NCBI RefSeq assembly: GCF_003590875.1
Contig: NZ_QYUN01000002.1
Span: 1,922,001 to 1,986,000 of the forward strand
DNA: 64,000 nucleotides
Direction of reading: 5' to 3'
Origin: Noviherbaspirillum cavernae
GTDB taxonomy: Bacteria; Pseudomonadota; Gammaproteobacteria; Burkholderiales; Burkholderiaceae_D
Below are positions 45,166 to 54,940 of the stretch, in pieces. The position numbers were made by a program, and so were the translations under genes. The notes below the pieces were generated by a model. It saw only the letters and a program-made list of their open reading frames with translations, was not told where the DNA came from and did not search any database. Numbering within the stretch: position 1 is the stretch's first letter; every line of letters begins with the position of its first letter.

Positions 45166-47937
45166 CTAGCTGACCTTGTAGCTCAATTGACCGCCTTTCG
45201 TGACGGACACCTTCACTCTCTTGAGGGGTGTTCCTTCAGAAATACGCATCAGCACGCTTTCCGCAATTTCAGGAAGCACTGTTCCATTGAGAATATGGTC
45301 CACATTGCGGGCTCCGGAATCGACCTCCGTGCAACGGGCGAGGATGAGTTCCACAACATCGTCGCTGCAGATGAATTCGGCCTTGTGATTCGCTTCGACT
45401 CGCCGTTTGATACGGTTCAACTTGAGTCGGATGATGTCGGCCAGTACCGCATCCGGCAACGGGTAGTAAGGAATGACTTTCATGCGGCCGAGGAAGGCCG
45501 GCTTGAACGCCTTGTAAAGTTGCGGCCGTATGCTTTCACTCAAACTTTCGGCATCGGGCAATTCATTCGCATTCTTGTTCAGGCATGCCTGCATGATGGT
45601 TTGCGATGCGACGTTGGAAGTCAGGATGATGATCGTATTCCTGAAATCAACTTCGCGCCCTTCCGCGTCATCCAAGACCCCCTTGTCGAACACCTGGAAG
45701 AAGAGTTCCAGCACATCCGGATGCGCTTTCTCCACTTCATCAAGCAGCACGACGCTATAAGGCTTTCTCCGCACCGCTTCGGTCAGCACTCCGCCCTCGC
45801 CATATCCTACATAGCCAGGCGGCGAGCCTTTCAGGCCGGAAACCGTATGCGCCTCCTGATATTCGGACATGTTTATCGTGATCATATTGCGCTCACCGCC
45901 GTACAAGGCTTCGGCAAGCGCAAGCGCGGTTTCCGTTTTTCCCACGCCGGATGGTCCGACAAACAGGAAAACCCCCTTCGGTTTGTTCGGGTCTTCGATA
46001 TTTGCCCGCGCCGTACGTACACGCCGCGCGACTTCCTCGATTGCATGCGGTTGGCCAATCACACGCTCCTCAAGCAGCGGCTTCAAGTTGAGCACGGTCG
46101 TAATCTCATCCTTGACCATTCTTCCAAGCGGAATCCCCGTCCATGCAGACACGATTTCACCAACCACCTGGGCATCAACGCAGACAGGCACAAGCGGTAT
46201 TTCCTTTTGCAGTTGTTTCAGCTCGTCGCGCAATGCGGCCAATTCCTTGACTTGCAGTGTGTGTTTTCCGCTTTTCCTTGTTTTCGCGCTTGCTGAAACA
46301 GCAATGTCGCCGTCATTCGGCGTTGCCATGACCGAGGAAAGACCTCCGGTGTCACCTTCGGCGGCCCCTCCCGTTTCCAGCTGTGCGATCAATCCCTGTA
46401 TCTTCTCGACCAGTATCTTTTCCCGTGCCCAGCGCTCTTCATGACCTTCGAGACAATCTCGATTTGCCGTGCGTTGTGTGCGCAACTCGGCAAGACGCTC
46501 GCCATGCGCCGCTCCCGTGGAAGCCTCCCTCTCAAGCACGGCGATTTCCTGTGCAAGCGCGGCATCCAGCCGTCTTGCATCATCAATCGTGGCCGGCGTG
46601 GATGATTGTCCCAACGCCACGCGCGCGCAGGCAGTATCGAGCACGCTGATTGCCTTGTCCGGAAGCTGGCGGCCGCTGATATAACGTGCCGATAACCGTA
46701 CCGCATCAATGACAGCCTCATCCAGGATACGCACATTGAAATGGTTTTCCATTTTCGCGGCCACAGCACGCAGCATGGTGCAGGCTGCCGACTCAGACGG
46801 CTCTTCCACCTTGACGACTTGAAAGCGCCGAGCCAGCGCGGCATCCTTTTCAAAGTATTTCTTGTATTCACTCCATGTAGTCGCGGCAATCGTGCGCAAC
46901 TCGCCACGCGCCAAGGCCGGCTTCAACAGATTCGCGGCATCGTTCTGCCCAGCCTGTCCGCCTGCGCCGATCATCGTGTGAGCCTCATCGACAAAGAGAA
47001 TGATCGGGTGAGGATTGCGTTTCACCTCCTCGATAACGTTACGCAAGCGGTTTTCAAACTCGCCCTTTACGCTCGCTCCGGCCTGCAGTAAACCAAGATC
47101 CAGAACATGAAGCGCAACACCTTGCAACGATGCCGGAACATCATTGTCCGCAATACGTAGTGCGAGACCTTCAACAACTGCGGTCTTCCCGACTCCGGCC
47201 TCACCAGTCAATATCGGATTGTTTTGACGGCGGCGCGCAAGAATGTCAATGACCTGCCGTATCTCTTCGTCGCGACCGATCACTGGGTCTATCTTTCCTT
47301 GTCGCGCCCGCAACGTCAGATTGTCAGTGAATTGGTCCAGTGCCGGAGTTTTCTGGCGCGTAGCATCAACTTCTGCACCTGTATCTGTATGATCAGCGTG
47401 TGCAAATCCCGATTGAGCGGATGCAGCATGCGCCCTGTCCATATTCCCGATTGACTCCAGCGCCTCCGGAAAGCCCCCGATGATCTCAGCAAGATTGTGC
47501 TTCAATTCATCGACCGAAAATTTCGCAAATTGCCTGGATCCCCGGTAGGCAAGTTGCGAAAGCTCAGGTTCCGTGAGCAGCGCCAGTAACAGATGGGCAC
47601 TGCGAATCCTGGTGACCTGAGCATCAAGAGAAGCCAGTAGCCACGCATGTTCAAACAGCTTTGGCAAATGCACTGAAAAGACCGGTGTGCGCGAATTGCC
47701 TTTCTTGAACTTCTCCATCTCGTCAAAAAAATCCCTTTCGAGCGCACTCGAACTGATGTCAAAACGTCGTGCAAGCAGCGCAAAATCGCTCTCGGTATTT
47801 TCCAGCAACGCAAGGAAAAGGTGCTCCAGATCGACTTCGTAATGCCCGCGCGAGACGCAGTAATTAATTGCACGCTCCACCGCCGTTTTGCTTGTGGCGT
47901 TCAACTTTCCAATAAGGACTTTCAAGTTCGCAGTCAT
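45166..47937 (-). CDS. tssH: T6SS sheath-disassembly AAA+ ATPase ClpV
   Basis: This 923-residue double AAA+ ATPase of the ClpB type recycles contracted TssBC sheath. The N-domain (1–150) is followed by D1 with Walker A GEAGVGKT (about 245–252) and VDEAHTMIGAGG, a short coiled-coil middle domain, and D2 with Walker A GPSGVGKT and LLDEVEKAHPD. The linker in the middle region contains Gly/Asp/Thr-rich sequence. The ATG at 47937 is preferred over a TTG at 47946. It sits between tssG and tssA with short gaps. Confidence 0.95.
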   Translation of the reverse strand: MTANLKVLIGKLNATSKTAVERAINYCVSRGHYEVDLEHLFLALLENTESDFALLARRFDISSSALERDFFDEMEKFKKGNSRTPVFSVHLPKLFEHAWLLASLDAQVTRIRSAHLLLALLTEPELSQLAYRGSRQFAKFSVDELKHNLAEIIGGFPEALESIGNMDRAHAASAQSGFAHADHTDTGAEVDATRQKTPALDQFTDNLTLRARQGKIDPVIGRDEEIRQVIDILARRRQNNPILTGEAGVGKTAVVEGLALRIADNDVPASLQGVALHVLDLGLLQAGASVKGEFENRLRNVIEEVKRNPHPIILFVDEAHTMIGAGGQAGQNDAANLLKPALARGELRTIAATTWSEYKKYFEKDAALARRFQVVKVEEPSESAACTMLRAVAAKMENHFNVRILDEAVIDAVRLSARYISGRQLPDKAISVLDTACARVALGQSSTPATIDDARRLDAALAQEIAVLEREASTGAAHGERLAELRTQRTANRDCLEGHEERWAREKILVEKIQGLIAQLETGGAAEGDTGGLSSVMATPNDGDIAVSASAKTRKSGKHTLQVKELAALRDELKQLQKEIPLVPVCVDAQVVGEIVSAWTGIPLGRMVKDEITTVLNLKPLLEERVIGQPHAIEEVARRVRTARANIEDPNKPKGVFLFVGPSGVGKTETALALAEALYGGERNMITINMSEYQEAHTVSGLKGSPPGYVGYGEGGVLTEAVRRKPYSVVLLDEVEKAHPDVLELFFQVFDKGVLDDAEGREVDFRNTIIILTSNVASQTIMQACLNKNANELPDAESLSESIRPQLYKAFKPAFLGRMKVIPYYPLPDAVLADIIRLKLNRIKRRVEANHKAEFICSDDVVELILARCTEVDSGARNVDHILNGTVLPEIAESVLMRISEGTPLKRVKVSVTKGGQLSYKVS

Positions 47938-47961
47938 GGTCGTCAATGAGATAAAAGAAAA

Positions 47962-49053
47962 TCAGTTGGCATCTTCGGCCTTTATCAGATAGGCCGTATC
48001 GTGTGCATCGTGTTCGATGGGGCGAGAGGAAAGCCAGCTATTCCATCCCAGGTGCACCCCTTCATCTCCATGCAGGGATGCAATCACCACATCGCGCTTA
48101 TCGAGCAGTAGTCGGACTTCGCAATCAAAGGTCGCCCCCACCATCAAGCGAAAGAGATTGCCAAGCTTCGCGCCTGCCGTGCCGGCCGGCAGGAACTCTC
48201 CGAACTGAGCCTTCGACATCGGGCCAATCGTCAGTCGGACACATGTTTGCCGATCCCACACTCTGCAACCGCAGAACGTAGTCTGCCCGAGTGTGCAATT
48301 AGCTCCCCCCAGGCGGGTTAAATCATGCGATGGAATTTCAATCCATTGCCCGACAAACTGCTTCGCCGAGCATTTGACATGGAAATAATCGGTAACCACG
48401 CGCGCGAACCATTGCACCGACTGCGGTCTTTCTCGCAGAGGGCCCGCATAGTACGCAAGCGATTCGCTTGAAAATGCACCCGGCGAGTCTATTGGTTGTT
48501 GCGCCTTGTCGGTTCCCAATCCGGCAAGACTGAGAAGCATGGGTAGGAAACGTTGCGTCCTGTCCGCTTCATACTGCAAATGCAATCGACACTTGAGCCA
48601 TGCCTGATAAAAGAGCGCCACGGCACGGCTGGTAAAAATATCGAGAAACGCACGCGTGGCATGATCGCGCTGATAGGTCTCGCGTTCCGCCACTTGCTGC
48701 GTGTAGTACCTTGGCATCACCCCCATCGGCCCGATCAAGCCGATGAATGAAGGCGTTAGCGTTACGCTTTTGAAACTCAAATGCGCATTGCCAATCGTCC
48801 CGACTTCGGTTTCCTCGGTGTCATCGCTATCCCATTCGAATTCAAGCGATTCGATCTCGCTCGGGGGAAAAGCAAGAGAAACCGAATTTCGAAATCGGAT
48901 CACCTGCCCCAGTATGTCCAGGTCATGGACGGTTGAATCCTTCCGATACTTGGCCAGCAATAAGCGAACCGCCTGAAAAAATTCAAAGCGGTACGGCTCA
49001 TCCTTCAGGCGCTGGATCAAGCCAGTATCGATTCGCCGCTTCGTGGCTGGCAT
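47962..49053 (-). CDS. tssG: T6SS baseplate protein TssG
   Basis: This 363-residue protein opens with LKDEPYRFEFFQAVRLL, the standard TssG start, and has VRFRNSVSLAFPPSEI-type and FIGLIGPMGVMPRYYT segments that mark the family. TssG forms the baseplate wedge with TssE, TssF and TssK. AGGAG about ten bases upstream supports the ATG at 49053, which lies 37 bp inside the 3' end of tssF, indicating coupling. Confidence 0.94.
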   Translation of the reverse strand: MPATKRRIDTGLIQRLKDEPYRFEFFQAVRLLLAKYRKDSTVHDLDILGQVIRFRNSVSLAFPPSEIESLEFEWDSDDTEETEVGTIGNAHLSFKSVTLTPSFIGLIGPMGVMPRYYTQQVAERETYQRDHATRAFLDIFTSRAVALFYQAWLKCRLHLQYEADRTQRFLPMLLSLAGLGTDKAQQPIDSPGAFSSESLAYYAGPLRERPQSVQWFARVVTDYFHVKCSAKQFVGQWIEIPSHDLTRLGGANCTLGQTTFCGCRVWDRQTCVRLTIGPMSKAQFGEFLPAGTAGAKLGNLFRLMVGATFDCEVRLLLDKRDVVIASLHGDEGVHLGWNSWLSSRPIEHDAHDTAYLIKAEDAN

Positions 49054-50861
49054 CTGACCAACTCCTGCCCGGATTGACTGGAAACAATCACGAGCTGTGT
49101 AAAACTGTTCGTGTGAACATAAAGACCAAAGAAATGATCAAGAACCTGCGCGAACATGAAAAGTCCGATACCGGCGTAATGCGCCTCATCGAGGCCGATG
49201 CGTATTTCCAGTCCACGCACGAAGGTCGGATACGGATTGCCCTTCATGCGTGCCGTCACCGGCCGGTTTTCAATCGATACGATCCCGTGAATCTGCTTGC
49301 TATTGGACGGAGACCTCGTGATGTCGTATAGCGCAAGCATTTCCTTGATGACGTCAACACCTTCGCTTGTCAGGGAGAGATGATTCAGTGAAAGACTGGA
49401 AATCAAGCGCCATTGCGCCCCCCTCCCCCGCATGAAACGAAAAGTCGGGGTGGGCTTGCGAAGAAAGCGGACAGTCTTCGCAATCGATCCTCCCTCGATA
49501 AACAAATCCCCCTCGACCAAGCCGAACGGCAACTGCGACGGCAAATCGCGATTGGTACAGGTCAGTCCCAGACTCAAGGTACTGGTCTCCGGTCGCTGCG
49601 GATTCAGTGTCTCGTCAACCAGCGATATTTCCATCAGGCAGTCGTTCGATGATTCGCCCTCTGCATAATTGACATGCCAATAACGCGCCGGATCTTCTTG
49701 CTGCGCACCGTGACGAACCGAATAGAAGGGCCGAAATTCATTCACCTCCTCGCCGTCTGTCGTCTTCTGAACCTTGAATACCCGATCGATGCTGTAGATA
49801 TCGAATGCCTGAGATCTTCGGCTATCAACGATGATGGGATAGCTTGATGAGGTTTCGGTAACGCGAATCGGTTCAGGCATCTGACTGAACAAATTGACGA
49901 CGGGTGTGCATCCCAATACAAAATTGTCCTTGCTGATTCGATCCAGAAGGCCGCTGGCGGGATTGTTCTGCGCCACATCGCCCTTGATCCCGATACGAAT
50001 TTCAAGTTCACGCACCTGCAACGGTAAACGCGTGTACAAGCCGTCGAAGTCAATATCAATGAAATTGAATTTTTCGGGAAAGGCAAAGTATTCGAGCAGG
50101 AGTTGATACGCGTGATGCGTACGGACATCCTGATCAAGCAGAGTGTCCTCTGCCGAGAATCCGACTGGTCGAATTGCCGTCAGTGGCAGCTCGATCTTTT
50201 CCGAACTGAATGGAGTTGACACCCACAGTCCGACAGCCTTGGAAAAAATGGCTTCGCGAATCAGTGAAACGACCGAGGCATCGCCATTCAAGAAGAGTCT
50301 CAGCCTTTCCATTCCAATCCCGCCGAAGCCGACGCTCTCGGATTGACAGGCAAGATCGAGGCGAATGACCGAACTGGTCGACTTGATCAATTCGTTACGC
50401 AGTCCGGCTGAATCAATGATGGTTTCATGGCTTGCCCGAACGATACGCACCGGCAGGATATCGACGTCATAAGTCGTTCGAAAACGGCAGGAAATGCCTC
50501 GCACTGGTTGCGTATGCAGCATCGTCCCTCGCGGAATATGCGCCGACTTTGTCAGCTGTGCTGATGCGCTGCCGGCGTCGAAATGCGCGATCGATGTCGA
50601 TGGAAACGGTCGTAAGTATTGAGGATATATAACGCTCAACAACGAATCCGTTATCTCCGGAAAATCATCATCAAGCTTCTTGTGAATACGGCTCGTCAGG
50701 AAAGCGAATGATTCGATCAACCGTTCCACATGCGGGTCGTCGCAGGTTTCCCCGGACAATGACAAGCGATTGGCTACCTTTGGATATCGTCTGGAAAAAT
50801 CATGCGAAAGTCTTCTCAGATAGGAGAGCTCGCGCTCATAGTACGGCAGCAGGGATTCCAT
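49017..50861 (-). CDS. tssF: T6SS baseplate protein TssF
   Basis: This 614-residue protein starts MESLLPYYERELSYLRRL, the TssF hallmark, and continues with RYPKVANRL and DPHVERLIESFAFL. TssF is the major baseplate wedge component. The longest frame begins with TTG at 50870, but the ATG at 50861 is the better start and lies 5 bp past the tssE stop. Its 3' end overlaps tssG by 37 bp. Confidence 0.94.
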   Translation of the reverse strand: MESLLPYYERELSYLRRLSHDFSRRYPKVANRLSLSGETCDDPHVERLIESFAFLTSRIHKKLDDDFPEITDSLLSVIYPQYLRPFPSTSIAHFDAGSASAQLTKSAHIPRGTMLHTQPVRGISCRFRTTYDVDILPVRIVRASHETIIDSAGLRNELIKSTSSVIRLDLACQSESVGFGGIGMERLRLFLNGDASVVSLIREAIFSKAVGLWVSTPFSSEKIELPLTAIRPVGFSAEDTLLDQDVRTHHAYQLLLEYFAFPEKFNFIDIDFDGLYTRLPLQVRELEIRIGIKGDVAQNNPASGLLDRISKDNFVLGCTPVVNLFSQMPEPIRVTETSSSYPIIVDSRRSQAFDIYSIDRVFKVQKTTDGEEVNEFRPFYSVRHGAQQEDPARYWHVNYAEGESSNDCLMEISLVDETLNPQRPETSTLSLGLTCTNRDLPSQLPFGLVEGDLFIEGGSIAKTVRFLRKPTPTFRFMRGRGAQWRLISSLSLNHLSLTSEGVDVIKEMLALYDITRSPSNSKQIHGIVSIENRPVTARMKGNPYPTFVRGLEIRIGLDEAHYAGIGLFMFAQVLDHFFGLYVHTNSFTQLVIVSSQSGQELVRCQPRSGESILA

Positions 50862-50866
50862 GGGCG

Positions 50867-51376
50867 TCAAGACAGCACGGTGCGTCTGGATTTACTGACC
50901 GAATACTGGAGAGTTGAGGGCTGCAGCAACGCATCAAATAATACCGGTTCGGTGGAAGGATGGACGATGAGCAGCGCATTGATCACGAACCTGAGCCGGT
51001 TCGTGCTGCCCTCGTCCAGTTCGAGCGAGGCACGAACTTCGGTCAGGCGTCGCTCGTGAATTGCGATGGTTCTCTCAAGTGAACGACAAATGAAATTCCT
51101 GTCGGCAGGACTCGCCAGGCTCAGTCCGACAAAATCACCCATGCCATAGCTGAAAATGGAATGCAGGGACTCAGGATATTTCTTGAAGGTTTCCTCGCTG
51201 AAGGCACATCTGCTGTTAAGCAGCGACTCAAGGTCTCGCGCAACAGATTCCTTCACTTCTTCAGCCGTGATCTGCCGTAATGCCTGCTTGTCGGCAGAAT
51301 CGCCGAACGCATCGTCCGCCAGTCTTTCAAACAGCGTCTGAGGAAATTTGGATTTGGCAGACAGAACGGTAGGCAT
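50867..51376 (-). CDS. tssE: T6SS baseplate protein TssE (gp25-like)
   Basis: This 169-residue protein has the gp25/lysozyme-like baseplate fold: LFERLADD near the N-terminus, ESVARDLESLLNSR, YGMGDFVGLSL and a conserved ERRLTEVRASL near the C-terminus. TssE connects the baseplate to the first sheath ring. It lies 80 bp after hcp and 5 bp before the tssF ATG. Confidence 0.93.
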   Translation of the reverse strand: MPTVLSAKSKFPQTLFERLADDAFGDSADKQALRQITAEEVKESVARDLESLLNSRCAFSEETFKKYPESLHSIFSYGMGDFVGLSLASPADRNFICRSLERTIAIHERRLTEVRASLELDEGSTNRLRFVINALLIVHPSTEPVLFDALLQPSTLQYSVSKSRRTVLS

Positions 51377-51456
51377 CAGGTAGTTTCAGAAGTGCATTAA
51401 AGCGGATTGCGGCGCATGGGGACGCCGCATTCACGTGAAGGAGGATAAAACGAAAA

Positions 51457-51963
51457 TCAGACGGCTTCGGTCGCCTTGTTCTTCGCCAGGCTCCACATTT
51501 GAGGATTGCTGCCGCCCTTCTTGCCATCGATGCCCTGGACCGTGTATGTCCACTTCACCGACGCATACTTCAGCGCGACGGTTTCCGTCGGCAGTCCTTC
51601 TTCCCTGACGCTAGGCGTCACGGAAGAAACGATGACGTGATTGAGAACGATTTCAAGGTATTTGACCTTGTCCTTGCCGCTGGCTCGCATGAACTCGATG
51701 GTGACTTTGTTAAAGGTATCGCCCTGGCTGCAAGCCAGCCAGAGAGACGGGCTGGTCGAGTCAATGTCTTTGGTAAAGATCATGTCGCCATGTTCGCAAC
51801 GCTCTGCAGTATGACCACCGGAAGTACTGGCCGTCGCGGATTTCGGCTGACGGATCAAGTGGCTCCACGACAAGGCTTCGAGCCATTTTGCATGACTTTC
51901 ATCACGCGACTCGCCTTCGATTTTCGTATCACCACCCTCAAACTTCAGGTAAATATCTTTCAT
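51457..51963 (-). CDS. tssD: T6SS inner-tube protein Hcp
   Basis: This 168-residue protein has the Hcp fold: IYLKFEG near the N-terminus, GESRDESHAKWLEALSWSH and ITPSV/VTPSVREEGLPTETVAL. It stacks as hexameric rings inside the sheath and carries small effectors. A strong ribosome site (AAGGAGC, seven bases upstream) and flanking gaps of about 70–80 bp suggest high, partly independent expression, as is usual for hcp. Confidence 0.95.
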   Translation of the reverse strand: MKDIYLKFEGGDTKIEGESRDESHAKWLEALSWSHLIRQPKSATASTSGGHTAERCEHGDMIFTKDIDSTSPSLWLACSQGDTFNKVTIEFMRASGKDKVKYLEIVLNHVIVSSVTPSVREEGLPTETVALKYASVKWTYTVQGIDGKKGGSNPQMWSLAKNKATEAV

Positions 51964-52032
51964 GCTTTAAAGCTCCTTAAAAATGAGACACGCAATGCGT
52001 GTTATGGGGGATTACAACTACTACAGCTAAAA

Positions 52033-53520
52033 CTACGCTTTCGCCGACTGCGGAAGCTCGGCTACCAGACGCAACGACACACTTAGTTCATCCAGCTGGA
52101 AATGCGGTCTGAGGAAGGTGACCGCGCGGTACACTCCGGGCCGCCCCGGCACTTCGGAAACCTGCACCGATGCTTCGCGCAGCGGATACTGAGCCTTGAC
52201 TTCCTGCGAGGCAGAGTCATCCATCACCACATACTGCGCCAACCAGTTATTGAGAAACTGTTCGACATTCGACGCCGCAGCGAAACTGCCTATCTTGTCG
52301 CGCATCATCGATTTCAAGTAATGCGCTATGCGGCATGATGCAAAGATGTATTGCAGCTGGGTCGACAGCACCGCATTCGCATTGGCGGCATCCGTGTTGT
52401 ATTTCTTTGCCCGTTGAGTCGATTGCGCACCGAAGAAAGCTGCATAGTCGGTGTTCTTGCAATGAACCAGTGGAATGAAGCCGAGATCGCTGAGTTCCTT
52501 TTCGCGGCGGTCGGTGATCGCAATCTCTGTCGGGCACTTCAACGCGATTTCACCATCATCGGTTTTGAATGTATGGGTAGGCAGGTCTTCGACAAGCCCG
52601 CCGCCTTCGACACCGCGAATCGCTGCACACCAGCCGAAATGCTCGAATGCGCCTGTCAATCTTGCAGCAAATGCATATGCGGCATTCACCCAGAGATACT
52701 TGCCGTGATCCGTGCCATCGACGTCTTCGATGAAGTTGAATCCCTCGACCACCGTGCCTTCTTTCGGATGGTATGGCATGCGCCCCAGGAAGCGTGGCAC
52801 GGTTAAGCCCACGTAACGGGAATCTTCGCCTTCCCGGAATGACTTCCATTTTGCATACTCGAGCGTGTCAAACACTTTGGCCATGTCACGCGGCTTGCCG
52901 AGATCGGAAAACGTCTCCAGCCCCAGAAGTTCGGACGAGGCGGACGAAATGAACGGGGCATGCGATGCCGCCGCAACATGCGACATCTGTTCGACAAAGT
53001 ACATGTCTTCCGGCTGCCGCGTAACCTCATAGTCACCGATCAGCGTTCCAAACGGTGCGCCGCCGAAAGTCCCGAATTCTTCCTCATACACCTTCTTGAA
53101 CAATGCGCTCTGATCAAAGTCGATCGCATTGTTGAAGTCTTTCACCAGATCTTTTTTCGATGCGTTAAGCATCTTGATTTTCATCATTTCACCGGTGGAG
53201 GTCTGCTTGCACAGATAGTGCAAGCCACGCCATGTGCTCTCCATTTTCTGGAACTCGGCAGCATGCAGAACCTCGTTGAGCTGATCGGAGATGAGCGCAT
53301 CGAGTTCGGCAACGCGGGCATCGAGCGTCGCCGACAGATTCTTCGACAGGATGACCGTGCCATCGAGCACTTGCGTTGCCAACTCACCGATCAAGTCCCT
53401 GGCGCGCGCGCGTTCGCTATCCGAACGCGCAACCTTGCTTTCACTGATGACCTGGTCCAGCAACGATTCTGACGCTGGCGCATCGGCAAATGCGCTCAAG
53501 GCTTGTGCCTGTGCTCCCAT
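52033..53520 (-). CDS. tssC: T6SS sheath large subunit TssC
   Basis: This 495-residue protein has the TssC/VipB signature blocks: ESTWRGLHYLC, GAPFGTLIGDYEV, FLGRMPYHPKEGTVVEGFNF (quoted to FLGRMPYHP), WVNAAYAFAARL and AHYLKSMMRDKIG. With TssB it forms the contractile sheath. AAGGAGG before the ATG lies at the end of tssB, and the gap between the genes is a single base. Confidence 0.96.
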   Translation of the reverse strand: MGAQAQALSAFADAPASESLLDQVISESKVARSDSERARARDLIGELATQVLDGTVILSKNLSATLDARVAELDALISDQLNEVLHAAEFQKMESTWRGLHYLCKQTSTGEMMKIKMLNASKKDLVKDFNNAIDFDQSALFKKVYEEEFGTFGGAPFGTLIGDYEVTRQPEDMYFVEQMSHVAAASHAPFISSASSELLGLETFSDLGKPRDMAKVFDTLEYAKWKSFREGEDSRYVGLTVPRFLGRMPYHPKEGTVVEGFNFIEDVDGTDHGKYLWVNAAYAFAARLTGAFEHFGWCAAIRGVEGGGLVEDLPTHTFKTDDGEIALKCPTEIAITDRREKELSDLGFIPLVHCKNTDYAAFFGAQSTQRAKKYNTDAANANAVLSTQLQYIFASCRIAHYLKSMMRDKIGSFAAASNVEQFLNNWLAQYVVMDDSASQEVKAQYPLREASVQVSEVPGRPGVYRAVTFLRPHFQLDELSVSLRLVAELPQSAKA

Positions 53521-53521
53521 A

Positions 53522-54031
53522 TCAGTCCTCCTTGTGTTTGGTTGCAGCGCCTAACTGCTGCAAATTCTCGGTGTTGGTCAACACCTCACTCAATATGTCT
53601 TCCAGCTTGTCGTTGCCCGCAAGCTTGTTACGCAAGTCCGACAGCTTTGTTCGTGCCTCCAGCAACTTGCGTAGCGGTTCAACTTGTTGCACCACCGACT
53701 CCGGCCGGAAGTCGTCTATCGACTTGAACTTCAGGTCAACCGCGAATTCACCACCTTGTTCGCTCAACGTATTGTTCACACGGAAGACAGCTCGAGGCTC
53801 GACACCTTTCATGACGTCATCGAAGTTATCCATATCGATATTGACGAACTTGCGGTCCTTCAATTTCGGCAGCGGATTCTCGGAGTTTCCCGAGAAGTTG
53901 CCCATCACGCCAACGACGAACGGGATTTCCTTTTGTTCGATAGCATCGCCAATCTCGACGTCATAAGTCAGTTGTACGCGCGGTGGCCGGATTCGTTGGA
54001 GCTTTTTTTGTACGCTTTCTCTCTTTGACAT
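53522..54031 (-). CDS. tssB: T6SS sheath small subunit TssB
   Basis: This 169-residue protein starts with SVQKKLQRIRPPRVQLTYDV (core RIRPPRVQLTYDVE) and includes PFVVGVMGNFSG and DRKFVNIDMDNFDDVM, all typical of TssB/VipA. It pairs with TssC to build the sheath. It follows the TPR lipoprotein gene by 62 bp on the minus strand. Confidence 0.95.
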   Translation of the reverse strand: MSKRESVQKKLQRIRPPRVQLTYDVEIGDAIEQKEIPFVVGVMGNFSGNSENPLPKLKDRKFVNIDMDNFDDVMKGVEPRAVFRVNNTLSEQGGEFAVDLKFKSIDDFRPESVVQQVEPLRKLLEARTKLSDLRNKLAGNDKLEDILSEVLTNTENLQQLGAATKHKED

Positions 54032-54093
54032 AAGCGACTTTCTTCAATTGTCTGAAATCTGAAACGGTGCAGAACGGGGTGAGTGATACTGAA

Positions 54094-54744
54094 TTACTTC
54101 AGAGACTTGAAGGGATCTGCGGAGCCCTTACTCGAGTTGACATTCGTCGCCGCGGCATTCGGGACCGGGGCAATGGATGCTTTTGCGCGTAGCGGCCTGG
54201 AGCGGACTGGTGGAGCCGGCTGTTTTGTTTCCGGCACGACAGCAGGGACCAAGGCTTTCTCGCCAAGGACATTGCGCAGCGAATTCGTCAAGTTTTCGGC
54301 TTCGAGGCGTGCACTTGGGTTGACCGCATTTGGCGATCGCAAACCACCTACCGCCCCCGCCGCGACCCGCAGTCCGGCAACGACAAGAAGGCTTTTCGCT
54401 TCCTGATTGGCGGGTTCGCGTTGCAGCACTTCATTCGCTGCCAATATCGATGACGGATAGTTGGCCGCATCGAACCAGATATTGGCGATCTTGAGCCACG
54501 GCACCATGCTGGTCGGATTTTCCTTCGCACTTTGGGTCAGGACTGCAACCGCCTTTTCGCGCTGACCTTTCGCCAACTCGGCTTCTGCCTCCTTGATTGC
54601 GACTTCGGGACTGTTCGGCGTCTGTCCGGTTCCGCCATTTGTCGTGGCGCAACCCACCAAGACAAACATCGCCGTCAGCAATGTAGCAGTGCTGCGTTTG
54701 CCAACAAAAAACCCTTTGATGAAATTTGCTCTACGGAAAATCAT
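54094..54744 (-). CDS. TPR-containing lipoprotein of the T6SS locus
   Basis: This 216-residue protein has a lipoprotein signal with lipobox LVGC (Cys near residue 32), two or three TPR-like helical repeats (EAELAKGQREKAVAVLTQSA, PWLKIANIWFDAANYPSSIL, ANEVLQREPANQEAKSLL) and a disordered Pro/Ala/Ser-rich tail. Similar TPR lipoproteins are encoded next to tssB in Burkholderia-type T6SS loci. It may help place or stabilise the membrane complex at the outer membrane; function is not proven. It is the first gene of the leftward unit and divergent from tssJ. Confidence 0.78.
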   Translation of the reverse strand: MIFRRANFIKGFFVGKRSTATLLTAMFVLVGCATTNGGTGQTPNSPEVAIKEAEAELAKGQREKAVAVLTQSAKENPTSMVPWLKIANIWFDAANYPSSILAANEVLQREPANQEAKSLLVVAGLRVAAGAVGGLRSPNAVNPSARLEAENLTNSLRNVLGEKALVPAVVPETKQPAPPVRSRPLRAKASIAPVPNAAATNVNSSKGSADPFKSLK

Positions 54745-54893
54745 TCTTCGTTCCTGATTGTTAAAAGAGATGTTTGTGCATGCGTTTTGGCTGTTGAGAT
54801 GAACAATTTCGGGCAGTCCTGCAGTCTGTTCACAAAGCCGAAATTCCCATTAGCACAGTTATCATATTTGCAACAAGTGCGTTATACTAACCG

Positions 54894-54918
54894 AACAATT
54901 GCTTAAACGACAATTGTT
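54894..54918. promoter_or_regulatory. 8-bp inverted repeat in the divergent central/right T6SS promoter
   Basis: AACAATTG (54894–54901) and CAATTGTT (54911–54918) are exact reverse complements nine bases apart, in the AT-rich 196-bp gap between the lipoprotein gene and tssJ. TATACT at 54883–54888 is a possible −10 for tssJ. The repeat could be an operator serving both units. Confidence 0.45.
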
Positions 54919-54940
54919 TTTTTAATATCAAAATTATCCA

